A model generated the notes under the pieces. It ran no database searches. It saw nothing but the letters and a program-made list of their open reading frames with translations, and was not told the DNA's origin. The position numbers and the translations under genes were made by a program. Shown piece after piece: positions 41,402 through 52,200 of a stretch of DNA of 64,000 bases; the stretch's first letter is position 1; every line of letters starts with the position of its first letter. The DNA is from Collinsella sp. An2 (GTDB taxonomy: Bacteria; Actinomycetota; Coriobacteriia; Coriobacteriales; Coriobacteriaceae), in assembly GCF_002160065.1 (NCBI RefSeq), contig NZ_NFJW01000001.1, positions 62,001 through 126,000 of the forward strand, read 5' to 3'.

Positions 41402-42805
41402 GTGGCGCCGATGGATCCGATGTGGGCGGCGGTCTTGGTACTTGTGGCCATAGCGGCCGCCGCGGCGGTGGTCGCGGCTGCGCTCGTCGCGCGCTCGTCG
41501 CGCGAGGGCGCCCGCATGGCCGATGACGCTGCACGCGCAGCGGCTTCTGCCGAGCGCGCGGAGGCGGCGCTCCAGGCCATCGGCTCGTCGTTTGGTCAGG
41601 TGCAAGCCTCCGTTTCCGCCCTTGCTCGACATGCCACCGGCTCGTCGGCAATCGACCAGGAGCGATTCGATGCGCTTTCGCGCGAGTTTGCGCGCACCAA
41701 CGCCAAGCTCGATGACGTGCGGCGCGAGGTGCAGGCGCAGCTGGGACAAAATCGTGAGGCGGTCGACGCACGTCTTGCGGAAGTTCGCGCAGCGGTCGAT
41801 CGTCAGCTGGGGGCGATTCGTCAGGACAACGCGCAACAGCTCGACCGCATGCGTGCCACCGTAGACGAGAAGCTCCAGGCCACGCTGGAGAACAGGATCG
41901 CCCGGTCGTTCAAACAGGTGAGCGACCAGCTTGAGGCCGTCTACCGAGGCCTGGGCGACATGCAGGGGCTGGCTGCCGGCGTGGGCGACTTGAAGCGCGT
42001 GCTGGGCAACGTCAAGACCCGCGGCATACTCGGCGAGGTCCAGCTGGGGTCGCTGCTTGCCGATATCCTGGCGCCCGATCAGTACGTGCAAAACGTGGTC
42101 ACCAAGCCGGGGAGCACCGAGCGCGTGGAGTTTGCCGTGCGCATTCCCATGGCGGACGGAGAGCCGGTGCTGCTGCCCATCGATGCAAAGTTTCCAGGCG
42201 ATACCTACGATCGCCTTCGCACGGCGGTCGATGCGGCCGACGCTGCTGCCGTTGCCGAGGCGCGGCATGCGTTGGAGCAGCGCATCAAGCAAGAGGCACG
42301 CGATATCGAGCAAAAGTACATCTCGGTTCCCGAGACGACGAATCTCGCCATCCTCTTTCTGCCGTTTGAGGGCCTCTACGCCGAGGTGGTCAATATACCG
42401 GGCCTGCTCGAGAGCCTGCAGCGCGACTATCGGGTGAGCGTCGCCGGGCCTTCGACCATGGCTGCGGTCCTCAATAGCCTGCAGATGAGCTATCAGACCT
42501 TTGCGTTCCAGCGCCAGGCGGACGAGATTCAGCGGGTGCTCGCTGCGGTCAAAGCCGAACTGCCGCGCTACCAGGCCGCACTTCAGAAAGCCTACGACCA
42601 GATCAATCGCGCGGGCTCGACGGTGGAATCCATCATGACCACCAGGACCCGCGCCATGGAGCGCAAGCTGCGCTCGGTGACCGCGCTCGACGATTCCACG
42701 GAGGCGGAGCGCGTGTTGGGGGTCGACGGCGAACGTGATTGGGAAGAAAGCGGCCTGCTCGCACCCGATGCGACGGTTGCGGACAATGGGGAGGGCGATG
42801 TCTAA
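41402..42805 (+). CDS. rmuC: DNA recombination protein RmuC
   Basis: N-terminal TM, coiled-coil, then RGILGEVQLGSLLADILAPDQYVQNVVTKPGSTERVEFAVRIP...LLPIDAKFPGDTYDRL...FLPFEGLYAEVV...VAGPSTMAAVLNSLQMSYQTFAFQRQADEI. Confidence 0.95.
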   Translation: MAPMDPMWAAVLVLVAIAAAAAVVAAALVARSSREGARMADDAARAAASAERAEAALQAIGSSFGQVQASVSALARHATGSSAIDQERFDALSREFARTNAKLDDVRREVQAQLGQNREAVDARLAEVRAAVDRQLGAIRQDNAQQLDRMRATVDEKLQATLENRIARSFKQVSDQLEAVYRGLGDMQGLAAGVGDLKRVLGNVKTRGILGEVQLGSLLADILAPDQYVQNVVTKPGSTERVEFAVRIPMADGEPVLLPIDAKFPGDTYDRLRTAVDAADAAAVAEARHALEQRIKQEARDIEQKYISVPETTNLAILFLPFEGLYAEVVNIPGLLESLQRDYRVSVAGPSTMAAVLNSLQMSYQTFAFQRQADEIQRVLAAVKAELPRYQAALQKAYDQINRAGSTVESIMTTRTRAMERKLRSVTALDDSTEAERVLGVDGERDWEESGLLAPDATVADNGEGDV

Positions 42806-43461
42806 TGCCGCGTGAGACCAACGCTGCAAAGCGCGAGCGAGCAATCGAGGTTTGCGAGCGTTTGAATCGACGCTATGGTCCGGTCGAGTGTTTTCTTGAT
42901 CACGAGAACCCGTTTCGACTCGTTATCTCGGTGCTGCTGTCGGCGCAGACCACCGACGCGCAGGTGAGCAAGGTCACGCCGGAGCTCTTTCGCCGCTGGC
43001 CCACGCCCGAGGCTATGGCGAGCGCAACGCCTGCAGAGATCTCTGAGGTCATCAAGTCGCTTGGCTTCTATAAGACCAAGGCGAAGCACTGCGTCGAATG
43101 CGCCCAGATGATCGTAGCCGACTACGGCGGACGCGTGCCCGCCGATATGAAGGAGCTCGTGAAGCTGCCCGGCGTCGGACGCAAGACGGCAAATATCGTG
43201 CTTAACGTGGGATATGGCATCGTAGACGGCATTGCGGTGGACACCCACGTGAACCGTATTGCCCACAGGCTTCGCCTCTCGCCGAAGACCCACGAAAAGG
43301 AGCCGCTTAAGACCGAGCAGGACTTGCTGAAGATTCTGCCGCGCGAGTATTGGACGAACGTGAACCATCAGTGGATCATGCTCGGCCGCGAGATCTGCTC
43401 TGCGCGCAGCCCTAAATGTGGCGAGTGTCCGCTGGCGGACATCTGTCCGAGCGCTCAGTAG
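42805..43461 (+). CDS. nth: Endonuclease III
   Basis: NPFRLVISVLLSAQTTDAQVSKVTPELF...LPGVGRKTANIVLNVGYGIVDGIAVDTHVNRIAHRL...; 4Fe-4S motif CSARSPKCGECPLADIC. Confidence 0.97.
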   Translation: MPRETNAAKRERAIEVCERLNRRYGPVECFLDHENPFRLVISVLLSAQTTDAQVSKVTPELFRRWPTPEAMASATPAEISEVIKSLGFYKTKAKHCVECAQMIVADYGGRVPADMKELVKLPGVGRKTANIVLNVGYGIVDGIAVDTHVNRIAHRLRLSPKTHEKEPLKTEQDLLKILPREYWTNVNHQWIMLGREICSARSPKCGECPLADICPSAQ

Positions 43462-43492
43462 GGGTCCTGCCCGGTAGGGCCCCTGCGTTTTT
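43461..43492 (+). terminator. Terminator of nth
   Basis: AGGGGTCCtgcccggtaGGGCCCCT followed by gcgttttt. Confidence 0.8.
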
Positions 43493-43745
43493 GTGGGCCC
43501 CCTCCTGTTGTCTGCGCTCTGTTAGCTTTTGGCGCACATTTTATAAACCTTCTGCTGGCAATCGAAAAGAATCGGTAAGAGAGTGTCAGCTCTATGCAAA
43601 GGATGCTCGCGCAGCCCTTTTGAGGTCCTGCATGCTCGCTATAGTCGTTGCTGCTACATGCGGGAACCCGAGATGGAGCTGCTGGTTTCGTCGATGATCC
43701 TCTCGGTCCGCACCCCCTGGTTGCAAAGAGAAGATTGGAGCATCG

Positions 43746-44903
43746 GTGAAGAAGGAAACGGTCGTTCGCGCCGCGATTGAGCGCGGCGTGTCGCGCAGGC
43801 AGTTCTTCGGCATTCTCGCCGGGATGGCGGGTATGGCCACGGTTGCCAGCATGGGTCTTACGGGCTGCGATGACGGCGGCAGCGCCGCGCCCGACGTCGA
43901 CTACAACGCGATGTCGCTTGAAGACCTGATTGCCCAGGCCAAGGAGGAGGGCGAGGTCCAGTCCGTGGGCATGCCCGACACCTGGGCCAACTGGGTCGAG
44001 ACCTGGCAGGACATCGAGGCCGAGTACGGCATATCCCACGCCGACCAGGACATGTCCAGCTCCGAGGAGCTCTCCATGTTCCGTGAGGAGGGAACCGACG
44101 GCACCAAGGATATCGGCGACGTGGGCCAGTCCTGGGGTCCGGTTGCCGAAGAGCAGGAGCTGACTCTCAAGTACAAGACCAGCTACTGGGACGAGATTCC
44201 CGACTGGGCCAAGGATGACGACGGCGACTGGGTCGTGGGCTACTACGGCACCATCTCCATCATGTCCAACGACGCCAACGTTCCCGAGCCGCCGACAAGT
44301 TTCCAGGACCTGCTCGATGGCGATTACAACGTCTGCGTGGGCGACGTGACCGCTGCCGCCGTGGCTCAGTATTCCGTGCTCGCGGCTGCCAGCGCGCTCG
44401 GTGGCGGTATCGATGACATGCAGCCCGGTTATGACTTCCTGCAGCAGCTGGCCGAGGCCGGGCGTCTCGACGTTTCCGATGCGTCGCTCGCCCGCATCGA
44501 GTCCGGCGAGATCGACGTCTGCCTCAACTGGGATTACAACTCCCTCAACTATCGCGACCAGATCGTGAGCAACAATCCCAGCGCATCCTTCTCGGTGAAC
44601 ATCCCGACCGACGCTTCGGTGCGTTCTGGATACTGCACGATCATCAATAAGAACGCGCCGCACCCGGCTGCCGCCTGCCTCGCTCGCGAATACATCCTGT
44701 CCGACGAGGGCCAGATCAATCTTGCGCGCGGCTACGCGACCCCAATCCGAGATGTCGAGCTGCCTGCCGACGTCCAGGCTCTGCGCCTGCCGGACTCTCA
44801 GTACGGAGACCAGGTTCAGAGCGTTGACGAGAGCGTCTGGAGCGGTGTGAGCCAGGACATGATCACCTGGTATCAGGAGAACATCATTCCGATTCTGGGC
44901 TAG
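43746..44903 (+). CDS. ABC transporter extracellular solute-binding protein (Tat-type lipoprotein)
   Basis: MKKETVVRAAIERGVSRRQFFGILAGMAGMATVASMGLTGCDDGG (RR motif and lipobox), then a PotD/AfuA-like binding protein. Confidence 0.88.
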   Translation: MKKETVVRAAIERGVSRRQFFGILAGMAGMATVASMGLTGCDDGGSAAPDVDYNAMSLEDLIAQAKEEGEVQSVGMPDTWANWVETWQDIEAEYGISHADQDMSSSEELSMFREEGTDGTKDIGDVGQSWGPVAEEQELTLKYKTSYWDEIPDWAKDDDGDWVVGYYGTISIMSNDANVPEPPTSFQDLLDGDYNVCVGDVTAAAVAQYSVLAAASALGGGIDDMQPGYDFLQQLAEAGRLDVSDASLARIESGEIDVCLNWDYNSLNYRDQIVSNNPSASFSVNIPTDASVRSGYCTIINKNAPHPAAACLAREYILSDEGQINLARGYATPIRDVELPADVQALRLPDSQYGDQVQSVDESVWSGVSQDMITWYQENIIPILG

Positions 44904-44972
44904 CCCCGCGCACATCGAGGGTATCTGGGGGCGGGCGCGATGCGGCCGCCCCTCGTAGGTGAGGAGTGCATT

Positions 44973-45890
44973 ATGCAGCAGACTGCTGTCATGGGACAGC
45001 AGGAGGCGGAGTCTGCGCAGACGACGACAAAGGCGTTGCCCCGTCGTCGCCCGTGGCTCGGCTATCTGGCGATCGTCCCGTTTTTCTTGGTCGTGGCGCT
45101 GTTCGAGATCATGCCGCTTCTGCAGCTCGCGCTGAACAGCGTGATCGGCCGCGACTCCGAGGCGTTGGGCCTTGAGAACTTTATCCGCGTTTTCACCACC
45201 CCGCTTTATCAGCAGTCCATCTGGAACAGCGTCTGGATTAGCCTGCTGTCCGCGGTGGTGGGCATCGTCGTGGCGTTTCTTGCCGCGCGCTTCTGCTCCG
45301 ACGCGAGCCCGCGCGTTCAGAACGCCTTCACGATGATCTTGAACATGATGTCGAACTTCTCCGGCGTGCCGCTGGCGTTTGCCTTCATGATCCTCATGGG
45401 CAACTCGGGCGTGCTGACGCTCATTGGCCAGAACTTCGGCATCCCCTTTTTAGCCGACTTCAACCTGTACGGCTCCGAGGGGCTCGTGCTCATGTACATC
45501 TATTTCCAAATTCCGCTGGCCACGCTGCTGCTGATTCCGGCGTTCGCGGGCATTCGTAAGGAGTGGCGCGAGGCTGCGACGATTCTGCGCGCCTCCACCT
45601 TCGACTACTGGTTCCGGATCGTCATCCCCAATCTCATGCCGTCGATTCTGGGAACCCTGTCGGTGCTGTTCTCCAATGCGCTCGCTGCGTATGCGACTGC
45701 CTATGCGCTCGTGATGAATAACTACGCCTTGCTCGCGCTGCAGATCACCTCGCGTTTTAAGGGTGACGTCCAGACCGATGCCGCCACCGGCGGCGCCCTC
45801 GCCATGGTGCTCATCGCGCTCATGGTCGCCTGCACGCTCATCAACAACTACTTCACGCGCCGCGCCGCGAAGGGAAGGGAGCTCGTATGA
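44973..45890 (+). CDS. ABC transporter permease (spermidine/putrescine/Fe-type)
   Basis: Polytopic; EAA-type motif EWREAATILRASTFDYWFRIVIPNLMPSIL. Confidence 0.9.
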   Translation: MQQTAVMGQQEAESAQTTTKALPRRRPWLGYLAIVPFFLVVALFEIMPLLQLALNSVIGRDSEALGLENFIRVFTTPLYQQSIWNSVWISLLSAVVGIVVAFLAARFCSDASPRVQNAFTMILNMMSNFSGVPLAFAFMILMGNSGVLTLIGQNFGIPFLADFNLYGSEGLVLMYIYFQIPLATLLLIPAFAGIRKEWREAATILRASTFDYWFRIVIPNLMPSILGTLSVLFSNALAAYATAYALVMNNYALLALQITSRFKGDVQTDAATGGALAMVLIALMVACTLINNYFTRRAAKGRELV

Positions 45891-46708
45891 GCAAGGCTGC
45901 TTCTGTTGCCGGCGGCAAGAAGACATCGCTTGCAGGCAAGATCTTCCTGGCTGTTGTCGCCATCTACCTGTTGGTCCCGTTTGTGACCACGTTTATCTAT
46001 TCGCTCTTTGTCGAGTGGACCGATATCCTGCCCTCAGGATTCACGCTGCGTAACTACATCGAGCTGTTCAGCAACATGACGTTTTGGAGCTCGATCGGCC
46101 GTACGCTCATTCTGTGCATCGTGAGCGTGGCGATCACGATCGTGCTCATCCTGCTTGCCATGTACGTGGTTGTGGCGGTGAACCGCAAGTTCGCGGGCGC
46201 GATGCAGTTCCTCTGCATGATTCCCTACGCGCTGCAGGGCGTGATCTTGTCCATTGGCATCATATCGCTCTATACCGGCACCGGCACGATTCTCTCCAAC
46301 CGCATGTTCATGCTCTTTGGCGCCTACACGATTCTCGTGCTGCCCTATATCTACCAGGGTATTCGCAACGCGCTCAACTCCATCGACGCCGAGATGCTCA
46401 TTCAGGCGGCTGAGATGCTGGGCTGCGGTCGCTTCCGCGCCTACGTGCAGGTGGTCCTGCCCAACATCCTGTCGGGCATTCTCGTGTCGAGCCTGCTTGC
46501 CGAGAGTATCATCTTCGGCGACTTCGTGCTTGCCAACAACATCGCCGGCACCAACTACCAGAACATCCAGGTGTTTCTGCAGGCCAACATGGACGTTTCC
46601 AGCGGCCTTTCGAGTGCTATCGTCGTTGTCATCTTTGTGGTGGTGGCACTGGTCACCGGAATCGTGCTGAAGCTCCAGGGTGCATCCCGCAAGAGCGTAA
46701 AGGAGTAG
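45887..46708 (+). CDS. ABC transporter permease (spermidine/putrescine/Fe-type)
   Basis: Polytopic; MLIQAAEMLGCGRFRAYVQVVLPNILSGILVS; ATGA overlap with the previous gene. Confidence 0.9.
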   Translation: MSKAASVAGGKKTSLAGKIFLAVVAIYLLVPFVTTFIYSLFVEWTDILPSGFTLRNYIELFSNMTFWSSIGRTLILCIVSVAITIVLILLAMYVVVAVNRKFAGAMQFLCMIPYALQGVILSIGIISLYTGTGTILSNRMFMLFGAYTILVLPYIYQGIRNALNSIDAEMLIQAAEMLGCGRFRAYVQVVLPNILSGILVSSLLAESIIFGDFVLANNIAGTNYQNIQVFLQANMDVSSGLSSAIVVVIFVVVALVTGIVLKLQGASRKSVKE

Positions 46709-46714
46709 CTCACC

Positions 46715-47737
46715 ATGGCTTACATTGAGTTTCACGACGTCGTCAAGCGTTTCGGTGACAACACCGTGCTTGACCATATCAACTTCGGGATTGAGAAGGG
46801 CGACCTTGTGACCCTGCTCGGTCCGTCGGGCTGCGGCAAGTCCACGCTGCTGCGGTGCCTCTCCGGTCTGGAGCAGGTGACCGAGGGCAAGATCATCCTG
46901 GACGGTGCCGACGTCACCAATGTGCCGGCATCCAAGCGCAACATCGGCATGGTGTTCCAGCAGTACAGTCTGTTCCCCAACATGAATGTCGAGCAGAACA
47001 TTGCCTTCGGCCTCAAGATGCAGAAGGTCCCGACCGACCAGATCGCCGAGAAGGTCGCCCGCGCCGTGGACATGGTCGAGCTCAAGGGCAAGGAGAAGAT
47101 GTATCCTGCGAACCTGTCTGGTGGCCAGCAACAGCGTGTAGCACTTGCCCGCTCGATTGTGACCGAGCCCAAGGTCCTGCTGCTCGACGAGCCGCTGTCG
47201 GCCATCGACGCCAAGCTGCGTCGCGCCCTGCAGTCCCGCATCCGCGAGATCCAGCAGGAGCTGGGCCTGACTTCGATCTTCGTGACGCACGACCAGGACG
47301 AGGCCATGGTCATGTCCGACGTGATCCAGCTGTTCCATGCCGGCCGCATCGAGCAGGCGGGCAGCCCGGTCGATGTCTACACCAAGCCGATCTCCGAGTT
47401 TGCCGCGAGCTTCATCGGCAGCTACAACCAGCTTACGGCCGCTGAGTTCGCCGACTTGACCGGCGAGCGCGTGGACGCCGGCAACGTGGTTGCCGTGCGC
47501 CCGGAGACCATCGGTATCTCCACCGAGGAGCCCGAGGCAGACGACGCCTACGTGCTCAAGGGCATGGTCGTGGGCAGCATGCCGCGCGGCAATGTCCTGC
47601 GCTACACCGTGCGGACCCGTACCTCGGTGTTGCGCGTCGACGTGCTGTTCCGGAGTTTCCATATGTTCAACGACGGCGAGACGGTGTATCTGGCGCTGCC
47701 AAAGCACGACTGTCTGGTTATTCCGGCGGCTGCGTAG
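46715..47737 (+). CDS. ABC transporter ATP-binding protein (PotA-like, C-terminal TOBE-like domain)
   Basis: LLGPSGCGKSTLLRCLSGLE; NLSGGQQQRVALARSIVTEPKVLLLDEPLSAIDAKLR; FVTHDQDEAMVMSD. Confidence 0.95.
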   Translation: MAYIEFHDVVKRFGDNTVLDHINFGIEKGDLVTLLGPSGCGKSTLLRCLSGLEQVTEGKIILDGADVTNVPASKRNIGMVFQQYSLFPNMNVEQNIAFGLKMQKVPTDQIAEKVARAVDMVELKGKEKMYPANLSGGQQQRVALARSIVTEPKVLLLDEPLSAIDAKLRRALQSRIREIQQELGLTSIFVTHDQDEAMVMSDVIQLFHAGRIEQAGSPVDVYTKPISEFAASFIGSYNQLTAAEFADLTGERVDAGNVVAVRPETIGISTEEPEADDAYVLKGMVVGSMPRGNVLRYTVRTRTSVLRVDVLFRSFHMFNDGETVYLALPKHDCLVIPAAA

Positions 47738-47777
47738 GCCAGGCGTTTGTACGCACACCCCGCGATGAGGAGTCATC

Positions 47778-48761
47778 ATGATCAGCGACCAACAGGGCTT
47801 GCCGCGGCCTCAAGACATGCCGCGCTTCAAAGGTAACCTGCACAGCCACACCACCAACTCCGACGGATGCCTGACGCCCGCGGAATCTGTGCATGCGTTC
47901 CGCGAGCGCGGGTACCAGTTTCTTTGCCTGTCCGAGCACGACCTGTTCACGGACTATTCGGGCGAGTTCGATCGCGAGGATTTCATCATCCTGCCCGGTG
48001 TCGAGGCATCGGCCTATCTCTATGCGGACGAGGCCCACACCGCGCGCCTGCGCTGCCACCATATGCACGGCATCCTGGGCACCGACGATATGGTTGCGGC
48101 CGCGCCCAAGCGCTTCACGCACATGGAGCGGCTAGAGCCGAAGGCGTACGTGGGGAGCTGGGACGGGCTCGCCGTCGCGCGCGAACTCGGCGAGGAGCTC
48201 GCTGCGCACGGGTGTGCGGTCACGTACAACCATCCCATCTGGAGTCGCATCGAGCCCGAGGACCTGATGGGTCTCGACTGTGCCTTTGGCATCGAGGTGT
48301 GGAACTACGACACGGTAAACGAGTGTGCGCTGGGTGCCGATACGGTCCATTGGGACATGCTGCTGCGCCGCGGGCTGCGCGTGGGCGCGATTGCTGCCGA
48401 CGACAACCACAACCCCGGGACGTTTGATGATGCATTCGGCGGCTGGGTCGTTGCGTGCGCGCCCGAGCTGACGCGCACCGCCGTGGTGCAGGCGCTGCTC
48501 GACGGGCGCTACTACTCGAGCGCGGGCCCCGAGGTGCGCGGCTTCGGCGTCAAGGACGGGCGCGCCTGGGTCGAGTGCAGCCCCTGCGAGCGCGTGAATA
48601 TGATCTGCGGCGGCCCGATTGGTGTGGGGGAGACCCGCATCGCCCCTGCGGGCGAGCCGCTGGAGCGCGCTGAGTTCACGCTGCGCGGTACCGAGGCCTA
48701 CCTGCGCTTCGAGTGCGTCGACGCGAACGGCCGCACGGCCTGGACCAACGCCCTTCGCTAG
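47778..48761 (+). CDS. PHP-domain phosphoesterase/metallohydrolase (CehA/McbA-like)
   Basis: FKGNLHSHTTNSDGCLTPAESVHAFRERGYQFLCLSEHDLFTDY...ILPGVEASAY...VTYNHPIWSRIEPEDLM...GAIAADDNHN. Confidence 0.87.
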   Translation: MISDQQGLPRPQDMPRFKGNLHSHTTNSDGCLTPAESVHAFRERGYQFLCLSEHDLFTDYSGEFDREDFIILPGVEASAYLYADEAHTARLRCHHMHGILGTDDMVAAAPKRFTHMERLEPKAYVGSWDGLAVARELGEELAAHGCAVTYNHPIWSRIEPEDLMGLDCAFGIEVWNYDTVNECALGADTVHWDMLLRRGLRVGAIAADDNHNPGTFDDAFGGWVVACAPELTRTAVVQALLDGRYYSSAGPEVRGFGVKDGRAWVECSPCERVNMICGGPIGVGETRIAPAGEPLERAEFTLRGTEAYLRFECVDANGRTAWTNALR

Positions 48762-48780
48762 TACATCTCCAGGTTGTAAG

Positions 48781-48823
48781 CGCGGCAGCCCCGCTTGTCA
48801 TTCGGGCAAGCGGGGCTGCCGCG
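48781..48823 (+). terminator. Strong hairpin downstream of the PHP gene
   Basis: CGCGGCAGCCCCGCTTG tcattcggg CAAGCGGGGCTGCCGCG, perfect 17 bp arms. Confidence 0.75.
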
Positions 48824-48912
48824 CGCAGATTGCACTTTGACCGGGATGCGAACGCTGAATATACAAGCGTAAATCGCTCAGGTGCGGCGCGGGGTACCGA
48901 ACAAGGCCAAGT

Positions 48913-49063
48913 GTGTGTAAGAATCGGCGTTTTGTACGACTCAATTTGCTGTCAGGATCAGATTGGGTTTGAAGCGCAGAAAAACACCAGGTAACGAATT
49001 GCATAAAATCGCGTAAAACTGCATAACATAATTTGGTCGTACAAAACGCCGACTTTTACACAC
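48913..49063. repeat. 151 bp long-palindrome element with 28 bp terminal inverted repeats (26/28)
   Basis: GTGTGTAAGAATCGGCGTTTTGTACGAC (48913-48940) / GTCGTACAAAACGCCGACTTTTACACAC (49036-49063). Confidence 0.93.
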
Positions 49064-49236
49064 AAAGGCACTTCAAATCTGCCGCAACAGACCTCCATTC
49101 GTTTTGCGCAGGGCGTGGTGGCGGCCAATCAAAGGGCATGCGTGGGCCACCGCGCATGCTACGATACAGCCATCGAACATCGTTACCCGCCCGGACTCGT
49201 TTCGGGCGGGTATTTGTCGTGGGAAGGCGTCGCCTT

Positions 49237-52200
49237 ATGCTCATCCACCGTATCGCTGCACAGCTCTATACCGCCGAGGGGCTACGCGTCATCGAAGGCG
49301 CACTCGATGATGGCAAGGATGCCACACTTGCTGTGTCGCAGTCCGGGCGCACGCTCATTTTGGCGGCGCAGTTTGCTCGCCATCCACGGCCGACGGTCTA
49401 TATCGTCTCGGGCGAAGACGCTGCAGACCGCGCGGCACGGGCGCTTGCAGCATACGTCGGCCTCGAGCATGTTGCGCGCTACCCCGAGCGCACCGACCAC
49501 CCTTGGCGCGACACGCAGCCGAACGATGCCGTAGTTGCCGCGCGCTGTGCCGCGCTTGGCCGCATTGCCCAGGGTGAGCCGTGCATCATGGTGGCCTCGG
49601 CGCGCGCCCTTCTGCGCTGTGTCCCCCCGCGTGAGAGCCACTATTGGAAGCAGCTCCGCCTTGCCGTGGGCGAGGAGGTCCCCTTTGAGGATATTCCGCG
49701 TCGTCTTGTAGGCATGGGATACACCAACGCCGGCGCCGTGGATACGCCGGGCCTTTTCCGGGTGCACGGCGATTCGGTCGACGTCTTTCCCGCACAGTCG
49801 ACGGCTCCCGTGCGCATCGAGTTCTTCGGCGACGAGATCGACCGCATCCGTCGCATGGTGGTGTCTACGGGGCAGACCATCGGTGACGAAGACGGCATAG
49901 AGATCTTCCCTTGTCGTGAGCTTGCTCTCACCGATGATGCCGTTCGGCGTATCAAGGCGGCGCTTTATCAGCCGGCACAGAACGATACCGAGCTCGCGGC
50001 GCTACTCGAGCTCGTAGACGCCCGAATCGCCACCCCCGAGCTCGACCGATATCTACCGTTGCTCTACGAAAGCACGGTGAGCCCGCTCGCGCACGTGAGC
50101 AACGACGCCTCGGTGGTGCTCTCCGAGCCGCGGTCGCTGTTCGACGACTGCACCCGAGCCTACGAGGACTTGGAACGCCGGGCGGGCGAGGCGAAGGTCG
50201 CGCGTCTGGACGGATTGTTCGTGCGCCCGCAGCAGCTGGATTTTGGCCATCAGCAGCGGCTAAACTTCGTGTCGCTCATTCGCGCGGGCGGCGCGGTCAC
50301 GGCTGAGCTTAAGATCGAGCAGCCAGCTATCGCCGGCTCGGACACGCGCTTCATCTCGCGCGTGAAGGAGGTCACGGCGAACCGTTTTGCCTGCGTGTTT
50401 GCGGCTCCCGACCGCGGCGCGCGCGAGTCGCTTGAGCTCTCGTTTACCGACGAGTCCATTCCCTTCGAGGAGTCCCTTACGCAGGCGCCGGAAAACGCGG
50501 GCGTCGTAGGCGATGCGGACGTCCAGGTAACCCTGCTCAAGCGCGACGTCGACAGGCTGAACGCCCGTCCTATTGTCGATGCGTCGCCGTCCTCTGGAGC
50601 AGACGGCAACGTCGGGCGCACGCAGGACACCTCTGTGTCTCAGCGAAGCCATATCGCGGTGCCGACGCTTACGCGCGGACGCGTGACGTTTGTCGATGCG
50701 CCGATCGCCTCGGGCGTCGTGGTGCCCGAGGCGCATCTAGCGGTCTTTTCGATCGCGGACCTCAACGCGCGCATGGACGCGCGACGCGGTCACCACGCAC
50801 GCCGGCGCGTGGACGTGACGGAAGTCACCTTCCCCTTTAAGCCGGGCGACTACGTGGTGCACGCGACGCACGGCATCGCGCACTTCACGGATATCGTGCG
50901 TCAGGAGGTCGGCGGCAAGGAGCGCGACTACTTCCTGCTGGAGTACGCCGACGGCGACAAGCTCTACGTGCCCCTCGAGCAGGTCGATCGCATCACGCGC
51001 TACGTGGGTCCGGACGGCGAGAACCCGCGCCTCACTCGTCTGAACACGGCCGACTGGTCGCGTGCGACCAAGAAGGCGCGCAAGAGCGCCAAGAAGCTTG
51101 CGTTCGACCTGGTTGACCTCTACACGCGGCGCAGCTCCATCACCGGATTCGCCTGCCCGCCCGACACACCCGAGCAGATTGAGATGGAGGAGAGCTTCCC
51201 CTACGAGCCTACGCGTGACCAGCTTGAGGCCATCAACGACATCAAAGCCGATATGGAGGCTCCCAAGCCCATGGATCGCCTGCTGTGCGGAGACGTTGGC
51301 TTCGGCAAGACCGAAGTCGCCCTGCGCGCCGCATTCAAGTGCGTCGACTCCGGCCGCCAGGTCATGGTGCTTTGTCCCACGACCATTCTGGCGCAGCAGC
51401 ATTACGAAACCTTCTTCGAGCGCTTTGCCCCCTTTGGCGTAGAGGTCGAGGTGCTGTCGCGTTTTCGTACGCCCGCGCAGCAGAAGCGCGCCCTTGCGGC
51501 GTTTGCGGAGGGCAAGCTCGACGTGCTGGTGGGCACGCATCGCCTGCTGTCGAGCGACGTGAACCCGGCGAATCTCGGTCTGGTGATTATCGACGAGGAG
51601 CAGCGCTTTGGCGTGCAGCACAAAGAGCAGCTCAAGAATCTGCGCGAGCAGATCGATGTGCTCACGCTCTCGGCGACGCCTATTCCGCGTACCATGCAGA
51701 TGGCCATATCGGGCGTGCGCGATATGAGCCTCATCACCACGCCTCCCACGGGACGCCGTCCTGTGGCGGTACATGTGGGCGAGTACGATCCCGACGTGGT
51801 GAGCGCCGCCATTCGGTTGGAGCTTGGGCGCGGCGGGCAGGTCTACTACGTTTCCAACCGCGTGAAGACCATCGACGATGCGGTGGACCGCGTGCACGAG
51901 GCCGTTCCCGAGGCACGTGTGGCCGTGGCGCACGGCAAGATGAGCCCGCGCGAAGTCGAAGACGTCATGGTGCAGTTTGCGACGGGCAAGGTGGACGTGT
52001 TGGTGGCGACCACCATCATCGAGAGCGGCATCGACAACCCGCATACCAACACGCTCATCATCGAGGACTCGCAGCGTTTGGGCCTCGCGCAGCTCTACCA
52101 GCTCAAGGGGCGCGTGGGTCGTTCGGCGACACAGGCCTACGCCTACTTCATGTTCCCCGGCGAGATTCCTCTCACGCCGGAGGCGACCGAACGTCTGACG

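Noticed and set aside
41093-42844. 583 aa antisense ORF opposite rmuC
   Set aside because: Codon-bias shadow of rmuC.
46034-47779. 581 aa antisense ORF opposite ABC transporter genes
   Set aside because: Shadow of GC-rich genes; no domain and no separate promoter evidence.
49033-49236. 68-codon N-terminal extension of mfd in the ORF track
   Set aside because: Begins inside the palindromic element; the Mfd-like sequence starts at MLIHRIAAQLY (49237).
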